The position numbers were made by a program, and so were the translations under genes. A stretch of 64,000 nucleotides of DNA from an uncultured Eubacteriales bacterium. Lineage in GTDB: Bacteria > Bacillota > Clostridia > Christensenellales > Aristaeellaceae. Each line of letters starts with the position of its first letter. Positions within the stretch are counted from its first letter, which is position 1. The stretch is from NCBI GenBank assembly GCA_902765395.1, contig CACWZP010000004.1, positions 1 through 64,000 of the forward strand, given 5' to 3'. The notes beneath the pieces are model-generated. The model worked only from the letters and a program-made list of their open reading frames with translations. It did no database searches and was not told the DNA's origin. Shown in pieces: positions 16,466 to 25,282 of this stretch.

Positions 16466-16744
16466 CTACAGCCCGCACAGCTCCCGGGCCCTCGCCTCGT
16501 CCTTCCGCCTGACGCGGATCTCATACACATAGCCGGTCCCTTCCGAATAGGACGAGGCGGACATGCCGCCCCCGTATGCCCGCATCCCTGCTCTGGCATC
16601 CAGGGCCCTGCCGATCGCGGCGCGGCTCTGTCGGGTCCTGACGCTGAAGGGGATCCCACCCGCCTTCAGCGCGCCGCGAACGTTCGCCACGGCCTCGGCG
16701 GAAGAATCCTGGATCAGCCTGACGCTGTTGAACGGCGTGATCAC
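16466..16744 (-). CDS. Small DUF2007-like protein
   Basis: The 92-residue protein begins MITPFNSVRLIQDSSAEA and has the alternating pattern seen in DUF2007 'putative signal-transducing' proteins: a short strand, a helix containing RGALKAGGIPFSVR, and a C-terminal strand-helix with YEIRVRRKDEARARELCGL. That pattern suggests a small ferredoxin-like fold. It sits 12 bases after the upstream gene and is probably cotranscribed with it. The family call is tentative and the function is unknown. Confidence 0.65.
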   Translation of the reverse strand: MITPFNSVRLIQDSSAEAVANVRGALKAGGIPFSVRTRQSRAAIGRALDARAGMRAYGGGMSASSYSEGTGYVYEIRVRRKDEARARELCGL

Positions 16745-16756
16745 GGCCTTCGCCTC

Positions 16757-17392
16757 CTATCGCCTGCCCTGCATCGCCTTCGGCTTTCCCAGCACCTCGG
16801 CCATCACCACGGCCCTTCGCATGGCCGCGGCGTCGATGGCGGTGGGCACCAGCCTGCCAGCCTCCTCCGCCTCCCGGCGATTGTCCAGCTCGCTCAAACG
16901 GCGATTCTGCGCCGCGCGGCTGACGCCCTGGGTGTGGTGGTGCGCCATGCTGCCGCCCGCGCACTCCTCGTCCTCAAGGGCGCTGCCGCCCTCGGCGTGG
17001 TCGTGGGGCATGGAGCCTCCGGCGCAGTCCGCGTCGGCCATCATGCTCTCGCCCTCAGTGGGCGCGGGCTGGAGGGCCACCTCCAAAAGATCCTTCAACT
17101 CGTTCAGCGAGGACTCAAAACTCGCCCTGGCATTGCCGGGCCTCACAGGCTCCGCTCCAGCGGCCTTCTGCGCCGCGCGCTCGGCCTGCTTCTGCTTCAG
17201 TTCGGCCATCCGCGCCTGGCGCTCGGCCATGCCCATCTGGCTCACGGGCCTCTGCTGGCTTGCGGTATTCACGCGCGCCGCCGTGCCGGGGGTCACGCTC
17301 TGCTGTCCGGCCCTTTTGGCTGCCTTCTTTTTGCGGTCGCCTGCGCTCACCAGTGCAAATATAACCACCAGGATCACCGCAATGATCTCCAC
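16757..17392 (-). CDS. Membrane-anchored protein with paired His-rich CAGGSM motifs
   Basis: Start GTG 17392 has GGGAGG six bases upstream and gives 211 residues. Residues 2-16 form one membrane anchor (EIIAVILVVIFALVS), followed by a highly basic and helical segment (about 52-80). Two near-identical motifs, CAGGSMPHDH (123-132) and CAGGSMAHHH (144-153), lie 21 residues apart. Each combines Cys and His, so metal binding is plausible but unproven. The gene lies directly downstream of floA, in the position of B. subtilis yqfB, though I see no proof of homology. Function unknown. Confidence 0.75.
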   Translation of the reverse strand: MEIIAVILVVIFALVSAGDRKKKAAKRAGQQSVTPGTAARVNTASQQRPVSQMGMAERQARMAELKQKQAERAAQKAAGAEPVRPGNARASFESSLNELKDLLEVALQPAPTEGESMMADADCAGGSMPHDHAEGGSALEDEECAGGSMAHHHTQGVSRAAQNRRLSELDNRREAEEAGRLVPTAIDAAAMRRAVVMAEVLGKPKAMQGRR

Positions 17393-17453
17393 AGGCACGC
17401 CTCCCTTCCACTCCCTCCGGGCGCTGAACGCGCCCGGAGGCATGGGTCAAACC

Positions 17454-18452
17454 TTACTTCTTCGCCTTCTCCTCCGTGGCGGGCGCGTTGCCGTCGCCGG
17501 CAATCGCCTCGCGCATCCGGGTGTCAGACTGCACATTCTGCATGTTGTAGTAATCCATCACGCCCAGCTTGCCTTCCCGCAGCGCGGCGGCCATCGCCTT
17601 CGGCACCTCGGCCTCGGCCTCGACCACCTTCGCGCGCATCTCCTGCACGCTGGCCTTCATCTCCTGCTCGTGGGCCACGGCCATCGCGCGGCGCTCCTCG
17701 GCCTTGGCCTGGGCGATGCGACGGTCGGCTTCCGCCTGGTCCATCTGCAGCTGCGCGCCCACGTTGCGGCCCACGTCCACGTCCGCGATGTCGATGGACA
17801 GGATCTCAAACGCGGTGCCGGCGTCCAGGCCCTTGTTCAGCACGGTGCGGCTGATCAGGTCGGGGTTCTCCAGCACGTCCTTGTGGCTCTCGGAGGAGCC
17901 GACGGTGGTGACGATGCCCTCGCCGACGCGGGCGATGATGGTCTCCTCGCCGGCGCCGCCGACCAGGCGGTCGATGTTGGCGCGCACGGTCACGCGGGCC
18001 TTGGCGCGCAGCTCGATGCCGTTCTTGGCGATGGCGGCGATGACGGGCGTCTCGATCACCTTCGGGTTGACGGACATCTTCACGGCCTCCAGCACGTTGC
18101 GGCCGGCCAGGTCGATGGCCTTGGACTGCTCAAAGGTCAGCTGGATCTGGGCGCTCTGGGCCGCGATCAGCGCGTCCACCACCCGGTCCACGTTGCCGCC
18201 GGCCAGGTACAGCGTCTCCAGCTCGTTCATGTTCACGTTGATGCCGGCCTTGCGGGCCTTGATCATCGGGGGCACGATGCGCCGGGGGTTCACGCGGCGG
18301 AACTTCATGCCCACCAGGTTGAAGATGCTCACGTGCACGCCGCTCATCAGCGCCGAGAACCACAGGCCCAGCGGGAACAGCGAGAACAGCGCGATTACCA
18401 GGAATACGATGATCACCGCGATCACAAGAGAAAGCACATTGCTCGGAATCAT
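17454..18452 (-). CDS. floA: Flotillin-like protein FloA
   Basis: FloA organises functional membrane microdomains in Gram-positive bacteria. The 332-residue length matches B. subtilis FloA (331). Order of features: an N-terminal hydrophobic hairpin ([19 protein letters not shown]), the PHB/SPFH region ([42 protein letters not shown]), and an Ala/Glu-rich coiled coil ([21 protein letters not shown]). ATG 18452 is preferred over the one two codons earlier because AAGGAGG then has normal spacing. NfeD lies just upstream, the usual partner order. Confidence 0.96.
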   Translation of the reverse strand: MIPSNVLSLVIAVIIVFLVIALFSLFPLGLWFSALMSGVHVSIFNLVGMKFRRVNPRRIVPPMIKARKAGINVNMNELETLYLAGGNVDRVVDALIAAQSAQIQLTFEQSKAIDLAGRNVLEAVKMSVNPKVIETPVIAAIAKNGIELRAKARVTVRANIDRLVGGAGEETIIARVGEGIVTTVGSSESHKDVLENPDLISRTVLNKGLDAGTAFEILSIDIADVDVGRNVGAQLQMDQAEADRRIAQAKAEERRAMAVAHEQEMKASVQEMRAKVVEAEAEVPKAMAAALREGKLGVMDYYNMQNVQSDTRMREAIAGDGNAPATEEKAKK

Positions 18453-18484
18453 AACCATTTCCTCCTTCTATGACAGTTGATTGC

Positions 18485-18985
18485 TCAACCGATCTCACAC
18501 ACCACGATCCGGTTGCCCTCCACGCTCAACACGCGGATGGGCTTGTCCTTGCCGATGAATTCGCCGTCGGAAACCACGTTCAGCTTCACGCCGTCAAACT
18601 CCCCGATCCCCGCCGGCCGCAGGGCCGTGTGGGTCACGCCCTCCTTGCCGATGAAGTAGTTCAGGTCATTGTTCTCCGCGGTGTCCGCGGGCACCGCCAC
18701 GTCGTTCAGCACCAGCTTCGACTTGCTCAACCGCCCCTTCGACGCCGAGTACAGGCAGATCGAAAGCGCCACGCACAGGATCGCCGCCAGTATCGCGAAC
18801 AGCACCAGTCCCTGCGCCAGCGTCGGCTGCAGCAGCACGAAGCCCAGCACCAGCAGCGCGATGCCGGAGATCCCCGGCACGCCGAATCCCGGAACGTACA
18901 TCTCAAACACCAGCAGGCCCACGCCCACCAGCAGCATGACCATCACCGGGATGTTGTTAAGCAACAGGCTGCCCAAACCATCCAT
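18485..18985 (-). CDS. NfeD-like membrane protein
   Basis: The 166-residue protein has three membrane helices (about residues 11-30, 37-54 and 60-80), with the signature VFEMYVPGFGVPGISGI between the first two. A C-terminal small beta-barrel (OB-fold-like) follows, containing GKEGVTHTALRPAGIGEFDGVK. This is the short NfeD architecture that accompanies flotillins. ATG 18985 is chosen because a strong AAAGGAGGTG site lies at the right distance, and an earlier GTG overlaps that site. It heads the nfeD-floA operon, with 32 bases to floA. Confidence 0.92.
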   Translation of the reverse strand: MDGLGSLLLNNIPVMVMLLVGVGLLVFEMYVPGFGVPGISGIALLVLGFVLLQPTLAQGLVLFAILAAILCVALSICLYSASKGRLSKSKLVLNDVAVPADTAENNDLNYFIGKEGVTHTALRPAGIGEFDGVKLNVVSDGEFIGKDKPIRVLSVEGNRIVVCEIG

Positions 18986-19034
18986 GGGCTGCACCTCCTT
19001 TGTCCGGGGGTCCTCCCCCGTTCATCACGCCATC

Positions 19035-19063
19035 AGTATAACAGAGTGCCGCGCCTCTGAAAA
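19035..19063 (-). promoter_or_regulatory. Promoter of the nfeD-floA operon
   Basis: On the minus strand TATACT (19035-19040) follows TTTTCA (19058-19063) after 17 bp. The -35 is weak. The short leader contains a CGGGGGAGGACCCCCG hairpin just before the ribosome site. Confidence 0.6.
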
Positions 19064-19129
19064 GGCCAAACCTACGAAACATACGTTTTCGCGAACGAAA
19101 TGTCAAAATACGCGCCTGACGAACGCCGC

Positions 19130-19206
19130 GCCCCTGTAGGGGCGGCGTTGCGCCGTCCGCCTCGCCTCCCCTTCAAAGGGAAGGTGGCGCGCAGCGCCGG
19201 TGGGGT
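19130..19206. repeat. Hairpin-chain intergenic repeat, copy 2
   Basis: Successive palindromes CCCCTGTAGGGG, GGCGGCGTTGCGCCGTC, CCCCTTCAAAGGG and GGCGCGCAGCGCC repeat the design of the copy at 868-945, with the same first two units. The element lies just past the 3' end of the Nudix gene. Confidence 0.7.
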
Positions 19207-19210
19207 TCCC

Positions 19211-19597
19211 TTATGTATTCCTCTTCACAAATACCTCGTCCGCCCCGGCGAAGTCATACCCCTTCAAGTCCTCAAACGTCACCCATTCGATGGCGTTGCA
19301 GTCCACCGTCCTGGGCTCGCCGGCCGCGATTTCACACATATAGAACAGCACCAGCACGTCCCGGTCCGCGTACCGATAATACACGGCGTCCGCCACGCGG
19401 CCCACCCGGGCCTCGATGGCCAGCTCCTCCCGAAGCTCCCGCGCCAGCGCCGCCTCCGGGCTCTCGCCGTCCTCCAGCTTCCCGCCCGGGAACTCCCACT
19501 TCAACGCGTTGTGCACCCCAGGCCGCCGCTGGCAAATCATCACCCGGCCGTCCCGCAGCGTCACCGCCGCTACAACGATCAACGGCTGGCCGCTCAC
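19211..19597 (-). CDS. MutT/Nudix nucleotide pyrophosphohydrolase
   Basis: The 128-residue protein resembles MutT/8-oxo-dGTP diphosphatase enzymes that sanitise the nucleotide pool. The Nudix box reads GGKLEDGESPEAALARELRE followed by ELAIEA; the catalytic Glu residues are present while the final Gly of the consensus is Ala. The substrate-side segments MICQRRPGVHNALKWEFPGG and ADRDVLVLFYMCEI fit the family. Translation starts at GTG 19597, which overlaps the upstream stop as GTGA, so translation is probably coupled. Substrate preference is inferred from the family. Confidence 0.9.
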   Translation of the reverse strand: MSGQPLIVVAAVTLRDGRVMICQRRPGVHNALKWEFPGGKLEDGESPEAALARELREELAIEARVGRVADAVYYRYADRDVLVLFYMCEIAAGEPRTVDCNAIEWVTFEDLKGYDFAGADEVFVKRNT

Positions 19598-20109
19598 AGC
19601 GCTTCCACCGCCTTGATGTGCCTGCCGAAGCAGTGCAGCACCACGTCGCTCCCCACGCCCGGGAAGAGCGCGCGCTTGGTGGCGTTCAGGTACACGATGC
19701 GCTCGTCGCGGTTGCCCTCTGCGCCCTCCGCCTCCAGCCGCTCGGCCAGGGACGAGGTGTGCGTCTCCTCGGGCGCATCCAGCTTCACGCGCACCGGCAG
19801 CACCATCGCCCCGTCCTGCAGCTCCGCAGCCTCGCTGATGGAGAGGATCGTGCCCTTCACGTCCCGGCTCAGGCCCATTTCCATGTCCCGCAGGAAGCCG
19901 CGATAGCGCATATTCGGCCACAGGTAGGCCAGGAAGCCGAAGCACGCCGCCACGAACAGCAGCGGCCCCGCCACCATGGAGACCCACTTCACCCGCGCCG
20001 CCAGGCCGTACACATACGCCGCCAGCAGCGCCGCCAGCACCGGCGTCAGGACCAGCCAGTTCTTCCTGATCTTGCCGTTGATCTCACTCAAATCCTTTTC
20101 AGAATACAT
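19594..20109 (-). CDS. Two-helix membrane protein, function unknown
   Basis: The 171-residue product has a basic N terminus, then two adjacent membrane helices (residues about 18-38 and 41-65), then a soluble domain of about 100 residues. That domain contains GTILSISEAAELQDGAMVLPVRVKL and ends ...GSDVVLHCFGRHIKAVEAL, which suggests a small beta-rich domain. GGAGG precedes the ATG. Its stop overlaps the Nudix start by four bases. It follows parB after 63 bases and is probably in the same transcript. I do not recognise a family. Confidence 0.7.
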   Translation of the reverse strand: MYSEKDLSEINGKIRKNWLVLTPVLAALLAAYVYGLAARVKWVSMVAGPLLFVAACFGFLAYLWPNMRYRGFLRDMEMGLSRDVKGTILSISEAAELQDGAMVLPVRVKLDAPEETHTSSLAERLEAEGAEGNRDERIVYLNATKRALFPGVGSDVVLHCFGRHIKAVEAL

Positions 20110-20172
20110 ATTTCCTCCATAATACCGACTTGGCGGGGTGGCAGCGGAGGGGGACGGAGTCCCCCTTTGCCC

Positions 20173-21102
20173 TTATTTTTCCCTCGCCATCTCGATCACG
20201 TCCCAGATCCTCTGCAGATCGTCCGCGTTGTAGTAAAACAGCGTGATCCGCCCGCTGTCGGTGGTACCGTCCAGGCGCACCCGGGTGCCGAACAGCTCCC
20301 GGGCCATGCTCTCCAGCTCGCCGATCTGGGCGTCCTTGGGCACGCGAGGCTTCTTGACCTCCTCCTTCACCGGCTGGGCGCAAATGCGCTCCAGCTGGCG
20401 CACGGACCAGCCCTGCTGCACGGTCAGGTTGGCCAGCTGCACCTGCCGCCTCGGCTCCACCGTCACCAGCGCCCGGGCGTGCCCGGCGGAGAGCTTGCCC
20501 TCCACCAGCATCTGCTTCACGCTGTCCGGCAGGTTCAAGAGCCGCAGCAGGTTCGCCACCGCCGGGCGGCTCTTGCCCAGGCGCTCGGCCACCTTCTCCT
20601 GGGTCAGCCCAGCCTCGTCCATGAGCCTTCGCACGCCCATGGCCTCCTCCACCGGGTTCAGGTCGTCGCGCTGAAGGTTCTCGATCAGCGCGGCCTCCAG
20701 CCGCTTCTGGCTGTCCCAGTCCCGCACGATGGCCGGGATCTCGTTCAGCTCCGCCAGCCGCGACGCCCGATAGCGCCGCTCGCCCGCGATGATGGTGTAC
20801 CGCTCGCCATTCTGCGACACGATGATCGGCTGCAGCACGCCCACCGCCCGGATGGACGCCGCCAGGTCGTTCAGCGCCGCCTCGTCAAAGCGCCGCCGGG
20901 GCTGCTCCAGGTTCGGGTCGATCAGCCCGATGGGCAGCATCCGCACCGCGTCCACGGGCTCGGCGGCCTTCGCCGCCTCCTCCGCCTTCGCCTGCTGGGC
21001 CTGCCTGGCCTGCTCGGCCTCCTGGGCGGCCTCCGCCACCACGTCCTCGCCCAGCAGGGCCCCCAGTCCCCTGCCCAGTCCGCGCTGTAACTTCTTTGCC
21101 AT
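20173..21102 (-). CDS. parB: Chromosome-partitioning protein ParB (Spo0J)
   Basis: ParB binds parS, spreads as a CTP-dependent clamp and loads SMC. The 309-residue protein begins MAKKLQRGLGRGLGALLG, the classic basic N terminus that stimulates ParA. It continues with the CTP-binding boxes (QPIIVSQNGERYTIIAGERR), a helix-turn-helix (LTQEKVAERLGKSRPAVANLLRLL shown only as LTQEKVAERLGKSRP) and a C-terminal dimerisation domain. GGAGG precedes the ATG. It is downstream of parA on the same strand, but 293 bases of repeat DNA intervene. Confidence 0.96.
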   Translation of the reverse strand: MAKKLQRGLGRGLGALLGEDVVAEAAQEAEQARQAQQAKAEEAAKAAEPVDAVRMLPIGLIDPNLEQPRRRFDEAALNDLAASIRAVGVLQPIIVSQNGERYTIIAGERRYRASRLAELNEIPAIVRDWDSQKRLEAALIENLQRDDLNPVEEAMGVRRLMDEAGLTQEKVAERLGKSRPAVANLLRLLNLPDSVKQMLVEGKLSAGHARALVTVEPRRQVQLANLTVQQGWSVRQLERICAQPVKEEVKKPRVPKDAQIGELESMARELFGTRVRLDGTTDSGRITLFYYNADDLQRIWDVIEMAREK

Positions 21103-21150
21103 ATAATAACCTCCAAGGTTTTGTGGAAATTATGATTTATCGGGAAGAAT

Positions 21151-21390
21151 GATTTGGCGCTTCGCGTCATGAAATGACAGCTTCGCTGTCGTGATTTGCG
21201 CCGACAGTTTCGCCCTACAGGCGAAACCGTCAACCCCGTTGGGTTTGCCGCCTTGCGCATGAATCGAATTGCGCATTTCTATGCGCCGCAGCGCAATTCA
21301 CGTCTGCAGGGCAATTCATGGCCGCCAGGCCATTTCACGCGCCGAGGGCGCAATTCATTTTCTGACTTGCCGAGCCAGGCTCGGCAAGTC
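21151..21390. repeat. Array of short hairpins between parA and parB
   Basis: At least seven palindromes follow one another: GACAGCTTCGCTGTC (21176-21190), TTTCGCCCTACAGGCGAAA (21208-21226), AACCCCGTTGGGTT, GCGCCGCAGCGC, TGGCCGCCAGGCCA, GCGCCGAGGGCGC, and a large one with arms GACTTGCCGAGCC / GGCTCGGCAAGTC (21364-21390). In the right half, units are separated by AATTCA or ATTTCA. I see no parS-like GTTTCAC site and no gene here. Confidence 0.8.
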
Positions 21391-21395
21391 AGAAC

Positions 21396-22157
21396 TCACC
21401 CGTTCCTCTCCAACAGCTCCCTCGCCAGCTCCTGATACGCCTTCGCGCCGGTGCTGCGGGCGTCGTACAGGTGGATGGGCAGGCCGTAGCTTGGTGCCTC
21501 GCTCAGGCGCACGTTCCGCGGGATCATGGTCTCAAAGGCCTCGTCCCGGAAGTGATTGCGCACCTCCTGCACCACCTGGGCGCACAGGTTCGTCCGCCCG
21601 TCGAACATGGTCAGCAGGATGCCCTCCACGGCCAGATCCGGGTTCAGCTTCCTGCGCATCAGCTTCACCGTGTTCACCAGCTGGCCCACGCCCTCCAGCG
21701 CGTAATACTCGCACTGGATCGGGATCAGCACGCTGTCGGCCGCCGTCAGCGCGTTCAGCGTAAGAAGGCTCAGCGACGGCGGGCAGTCGATGAAGATGTA
21801 ATCGTAATCCGCCCGCAGGGGCTCCAGCGCCGTCTTCAAAAGCCGCTCCCGGTCCTCCACGGCCACCAGCTCGATCTCCGCGCCCGCCAGCTCGATGGCG
21901 GTGGGGATCAGATCCAGCGCGCCGAAGCCGGTCTGGACCACCGCGTCCTTCGCCGTTGCCTCTCCGATCAACACGTCGTAGATCGTCGCGCCTTCTTCCC
22001 CGGCCTTTCCGAGCCCGCTGGTGGCGTTGCCCTGGGGGTCGATGTCCACCAGCAGCACTTTTTTGTCCAGCGCCGCCACGCAGGCGCTCAAATTCACGGC
22101 GGTGGTGGTCTTGCCCACGCCGCCCTTCTGGTTCGTCACTGCAATGATCTTGCCCAA
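21396..22157 (-). CDS. parA: Chromosome-partitioning ATPase ParA (Soj)
   Basis: ParA/Soj is the Walker-type ATPase of chromosome segregation and, in Bacilli, a regulator of DnaA. The deviant Walker A motif reads NQKGGVGKTTTAVNL; Walker A' and B follow as VLLVDIDPQGNATSGLG and YIFIDCPPSLSLLTLNAL. TTG 22157 gives the typical opening MGKIIAVTNQKGG, has GGAAGG six bases upstream, and yields 253 residues, the same as B. subtilis Soj. An ATG 15 bases earlier is the alternative but has a poorer ribosome site. Confidence 0.95.
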   Translation of the reverse strand: MGKIIAVTNQKGGVGKTTTAVNLSACVAALDKKVLLVDIDPQGNATSGLGKAGEEGATIYDVLIGEATAKDAVVQTGFGALDLIPTAIELAGAEIELVAVEDRERLLKTALEPLRADYDYIFIDCPPSLSLLTLNALTAADSVLIPIQCEYYALEGVGQLVNTVKLMRRKLNPDLAVEGILLTMFDGRTNLCAQVVQEVRNHFRDEAFETMIPRNVRLSEAPSYGLPIHLYDARSTGAKAYQELARELLERNG

Positions 22158-22216
22158 TGTAAACCTTCCCATCCGCAAACCGCCCTTCGGCGGCATACAC
22201 ACATTTTTTCTATTAT

Positions 22217-22245
22217 ATTATACGGCATTTTATACCCGGTGGCAA
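22217..22245 (-). promoter_or_regulatory. Promoter of parA
   Basis: On the minus strand TTGCCA (22240-22245) and TATAAT (22217-22222) have a 17-bp spacer. It is divergent from the pfkA promoter. Confidence 0.85.
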
Positions 22246-22308
22246 GGGAAAATTGGAAATTGAACGACAGGGGCGGCACATTCCAACCGTCTCCCCCGCA
22301 AAATCCAG

Positions 22309-22338
22309 TAGACATCCCGCCCCGTTTTGCGGTATAAT
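22309..22338 (+). promoter_or_regulatory. Promoter of pfkA
   Basis: TAGACA (22309-22314) and TATAAT (22333-22338) are 18 bp apart. Transcription would begin around 22345, 30 bases before the ATG. Confidence 0.7.
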
Positions 22339-22374
22339 GGAATTAATCCAATACACACAAAGGAGTGCGTCACC

Positions 22375-23376
22375 ATGGATAACAAGATCAAGCGCATCGG
22401 CGTGCTGACCAGCGGCGGGGATTCCCCGGGCATGAACGCGGCGGTTCGCGCCGTCGTCCGCACGGCCATCGCCAGCGGCGTGCAGTGCGTCGGCATCCGC
22501 CGGGGCTGGCAGGGCCTCATCAACAGCGACTTCGTCCAGCTGGACGCCGCCAGCGTGGGCCACATCATCTCCCGCGGCGGCACCATGCTCTACACCGCCC
22601 GCAGCAAGGAATTCATGACCGAAGAGGGCCGCCAGAGGGCGGTCTCCACCTGCAAGATGCTGGGCCTGGACGGCATCGTGGCCATCGGCGGCGACGGCAC
22701 CTTCCGCGGCGCGCTGCAGCTGTCCCGTCTGGGCGTGCCGGTGGTGGGCATCCCGGCCACCATCGACAACGACATCGGCTGCACCAACTACACCATCGGC
22801 TTTGACACCGCCTGCAACACCGCCATCGATTGCATCGACAAGCTGCGCGACACCATGCAGAGCCACGAGCGCTGTTCGGTGGTGGAGGTCATGGGCCGCA
22901 ACGCCGGCTTCCTGGCGCTGTACGTGGGCATCGCCGTGGGCGCCACCGCCGTGCTGGTCCCCGAGCGCGAGCTGGACTTCCAGAGGGACGTGGTGGAGCG
23001 CATCCGCAGCGCCCGCCTGGCCGGCAGCACCCACTTCATGATCGTGGTGGCCGAAGGCGCGGGCAGCGCCGTGGACATCGGCAAGAAGATCCACGAAGCC
23101 ATCGGCATCGAGCCCCGGGTCACCGTGCTGGGCCACATCCAGCGCGGCGGCACCCCCAACGCCCGCGACCGCGAGACCGCCACCCGCATGGGCTATTTCG
23201 CCGTCAAGGCGCTGGTGAACGGCCGCGGCAACTGCATCATCGGCACCCATGAGGGCGAGATGGTGGAGATCCCCATCGAGGATGCCCTGGAGATGAAGCG
23301 CCACCTGCAAATGGACCGCTACGAGGTGCTGGAGACCGTCTCCATCACCGCTCCGCGCGCACTCAACGACGACTGA
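22375..23376 (+). CDS. pfkA: ATP-dependent 6-phosphofructokinase PfkA
   Basis: The 333-residue protein is a canonical bacterial PfkA, committing fructose 6-phosphate to glycolysis. Visible sites are LTSGGDSPGMNAAVRAVVR at the ATP start, the ATP-type GGDGTFRGA loop, the catalytic ATIDNDIGCTNYT, VEVMGRNAGF, and the C-terminal GHIQRGGTPNARDR. Unlike the paralogue at 3415, its donor loop is the GGDG type and there is no Lys in the ATIDND segment. AAAGGAGTG precedes the ATG. It is monocistronic or leads into the SNF2 gene 92 bases on. Confidence 0.95.
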   Translation: MDNKIKRIGVLTSGGDSPGMNAAVRAVVRTAIASGVQCVGIRRGWQGLINSDFVQLDAASVGHIISRGGTMLYTARSKEFMTEEGRQRAVSTCKMLGLDGIVAIGGDGTFRGALQLSRLGVPVVGIPATIDNDIGCTNYTIGFDTACNTAIDCIDKLRDTMQSHERCSVVEVMGRNAGFLALYVGIAVGATAVLVPERELDFQRDVVERIRSARLAGSTHFMIVVAEGAGSAVDIGKKIHEAIGIEPRVTVLGHIQRGGTPNARDRETATRMGYFAVKALVNGRGNCIIGTHEGEMVEIPIEDALEMKRHLQMDRYEVLETVSITAPRALNDD

Positions 23377-23468
23377 TCCCGCAAGCATCACCGGCACACA
23401 CTCAACTGCATGGGCGGCCATTGGCCGCCCTGCCTCTTCCACGCCGCCCTTTTCCAATCGGAGGTACC

Positions 23469-25262
23469 ATGGACTACTACGACGACTACACCGGCAGCGG
23501 CGCCATCACCATGGACGACTTCGGCGACTATGCCGACGCCGCGCCGCAGGTGCCCGCCTACCTGCGGGACGTGCCCGCCGGAAGCCGCACCTACGGCACG
23601 CTGTCCTACAACCGCCGCTCGAAGTGCTGGACCATCAAGGGCGAGCCCTGCGTGACGGAGCTGGCCAAGCGGCTGTTCCCCGGCTGCGACGGCCGGGGCC
23701 GGGGCGTGGCCCGGTTCACCGCCCACCGGCGCATCATCGGCGAGCTGAACTGGCTGATGATCCGCTATCCGCTGGAGATCAAGGAGAGCGACCGCAGCCG
23801 CTGGGAGAGCGCCCTGGAGGAGGCCCGGGAGTATGCCGTGCGCCGGGAGCAGGCCCTTTCCATGCCGGAGACGGCCACGCCCCCCGCCGAGAGCTTCTCC
23901 GGCGAGCTGCTGCCCTTCCAGAAGCAGGGGCTGGGCTTCATGCTGTCCACCCGCCGCTGCCTGCTGGCGGATGAGATGGGCCTGGGCAAGACGGTGCAGG
24001 CGCTGGCGTTCCTGGCCACCACCGCGGCCTACCCGGCGATCCTCGTCGTGCCGCCCCACCTGATCCGCAACTGGCAGCGGGAGGTGGAGCGCTTCCTGTC
24101 GCCGGACGGGCGGCTCCGCGTCCACGTCATCAAGGGCCTGACCCCGTATGCCCTGCCGGAGGCTGACATCTACATCATCCACTACCTGCTGCTGCGGGGC
24201 TGGAAGGACGTGCTGCCGGAGCAGGGCTTCAGGACCGTGATCTTCGACGAGATGCAGGAATTGCGCCGCAACGGCACCGGCAAGTACTCGGCCGCGTCCC
24301 TGCTGTCCGAGGCCTGCGAAAACTGCATCGGCCTGTCCGGCACGCCCATCTACAACCAGGGCGGCGAGATCTGGAACGTGGTGAACATCATCGACTTCCA
24401 CTTCCTGGGCGACTGGGAGAGCTTCTCCCGGGAGTGGTGCTACGGCTACAACACCGCCGTCGTGGCCAAGCCTGAGCTGCTGGGCGAGCACCTGCGCAGC
24501 GAGGGATTGATGCTGCGCAGGCTCAAGAGCGACGTGCTCACCGAGCTGGCCCCCAAGCGGCGGCTGGTGCAGGAGATCGACTGGGACGACGCGGTCTACC
24601 GGGAGCTGATGGCCCCCGTCGCCCGGCAACTGCAGTTGCTGCGCGCCACGGACGATCCCTCCCGCCGCGCCATCATCGAGGACGCCATCTCCCAGACCCA
24701 GCGCCAGGCCACCGGCATCGCCAAGGCCCCCTTCGTGTGCGCCTTCGTGCGGGCGCTGGTGGAGGCGGGCGAAAAGGTGCTGCTGATGGCCCACCACCAC
24801 GCCGTGATGGACATCTACAAGAAGGACCTCAAGTCCTGCCGGCCCATGTTCATCACCGGCCGGGAGACGGACCGCCAGAAGGACGAAGCCGCCTCGGCGT
24901 TCATGGAGGGCAGGACGGATCTGCTGTGCATCTCGCTGCGCTCGGCCAGCGGGCTGAACCTGCAGCGGGCCACCTGCGTGGTGTTCGGCGAGCTGGACTG
25001 GTCGCCCGCCGTGCACAGCCAGGCTGAGGACCGCGCCCACCGCATCGGCCAGGCCGACAGCCTGCTGTGCTACTACCTGGTCTCCCCCAAGGGCAGCGAC
25101 CGGGACATGCAGGACGCGCTGGGGCTGAAGGTCAGTCAGTTCGTGGCCATCATGGGCGACGCCGCGCCCACCCGGGAGGACCAGTTCATCCAGCAGTCCG
25201 AGGCCCGGGAGCGCATCCGCCAGCTGGTGCGGCGGCTGGAGACCGAGGAAGAGGCGCAGTAA
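23469..25262 (+). CDS. SNF2-family DEAD-like helicase
   Basis: The 597-residue protein has a SNF2 ATPase core: Walker A ADEMGLGKTVQALAF (from about residue 167), motif Ia VVPPHLIRNWQREV, motif II FDEMQELRR in place of the common DEAH, motif III GLSGTPIYN, and motif VI AEDRAHRIGQADSLLCYYL. The first ~150 residues look like a SMARCAL1/HARP-type accessory region (YGTLSYNRRSKCWTI, CVTELAKRLFPG). Bacterial relatives are often annotated as helicase SNF2 and may act in DNA remodelling or defence. No methylase or nuclease partner is adjacent. CGGAGG precedes ATG 23469. A strong terminator follows. Confidence 0.9.
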   Translation: MDYYDDYTGSGAITMDDFGDYADAAPQVPAYLRDVPAGSRTYGTLSYNRRSKCWTIKGEPCVTELAKRLFPGCDGRGRGVARFTAHRRIIGELNWLMIRYPLEIKESDRSRWESALEEAREYAVRREQALSMPETATPPAESFSGELLPFQKQGLGFMLSTRRCLLADEMGLGKTVQALAFLATTAAYPAILVVPPHLIRNWQREVERFLSPDGRLRVHVIKGLTPYALPEADIYIIHYLLLRGWKDVLPEQGFRTVIFDEMQELRRNGTGKYSAASLLSEACENCIGLSGTPIYNQGGEIWNVVNIIDFHFLGDWESFSREWCYGYNTAVVAKPELLGEHLRSEGLMLRRLKSDVLTELAPKRRLVQEIDWDDAVYRELMAPVARQLQLLRATDDPSRRAIIEDAISQTQRQATGIAKAPFVCAFVRALVEAGEKVLLMAHHHAVMDIYKKDLKSCRPMFITGRETDRQKDEAASAFMEGRTDLLCISLRSASGLNLQRATCVVFGELDWSPAVHSQAEDRAHRIGQADSLLCYYLVSPKGSDRDMQDALGLKVSQFVAIMGDAAPTREDQFIQQSEARERIRQLVRRLETEEEAQ

Positions 25263-25282
25263 GGCGCCAACGCTCCAAAGGG

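Noticed and set aside
21103-21395. parS sites for ParB near parA-parB.
   Set aside because: No GTTTCAC-type palindrome close to the parS consensus was found in the gap; only short GC hairpins are present.
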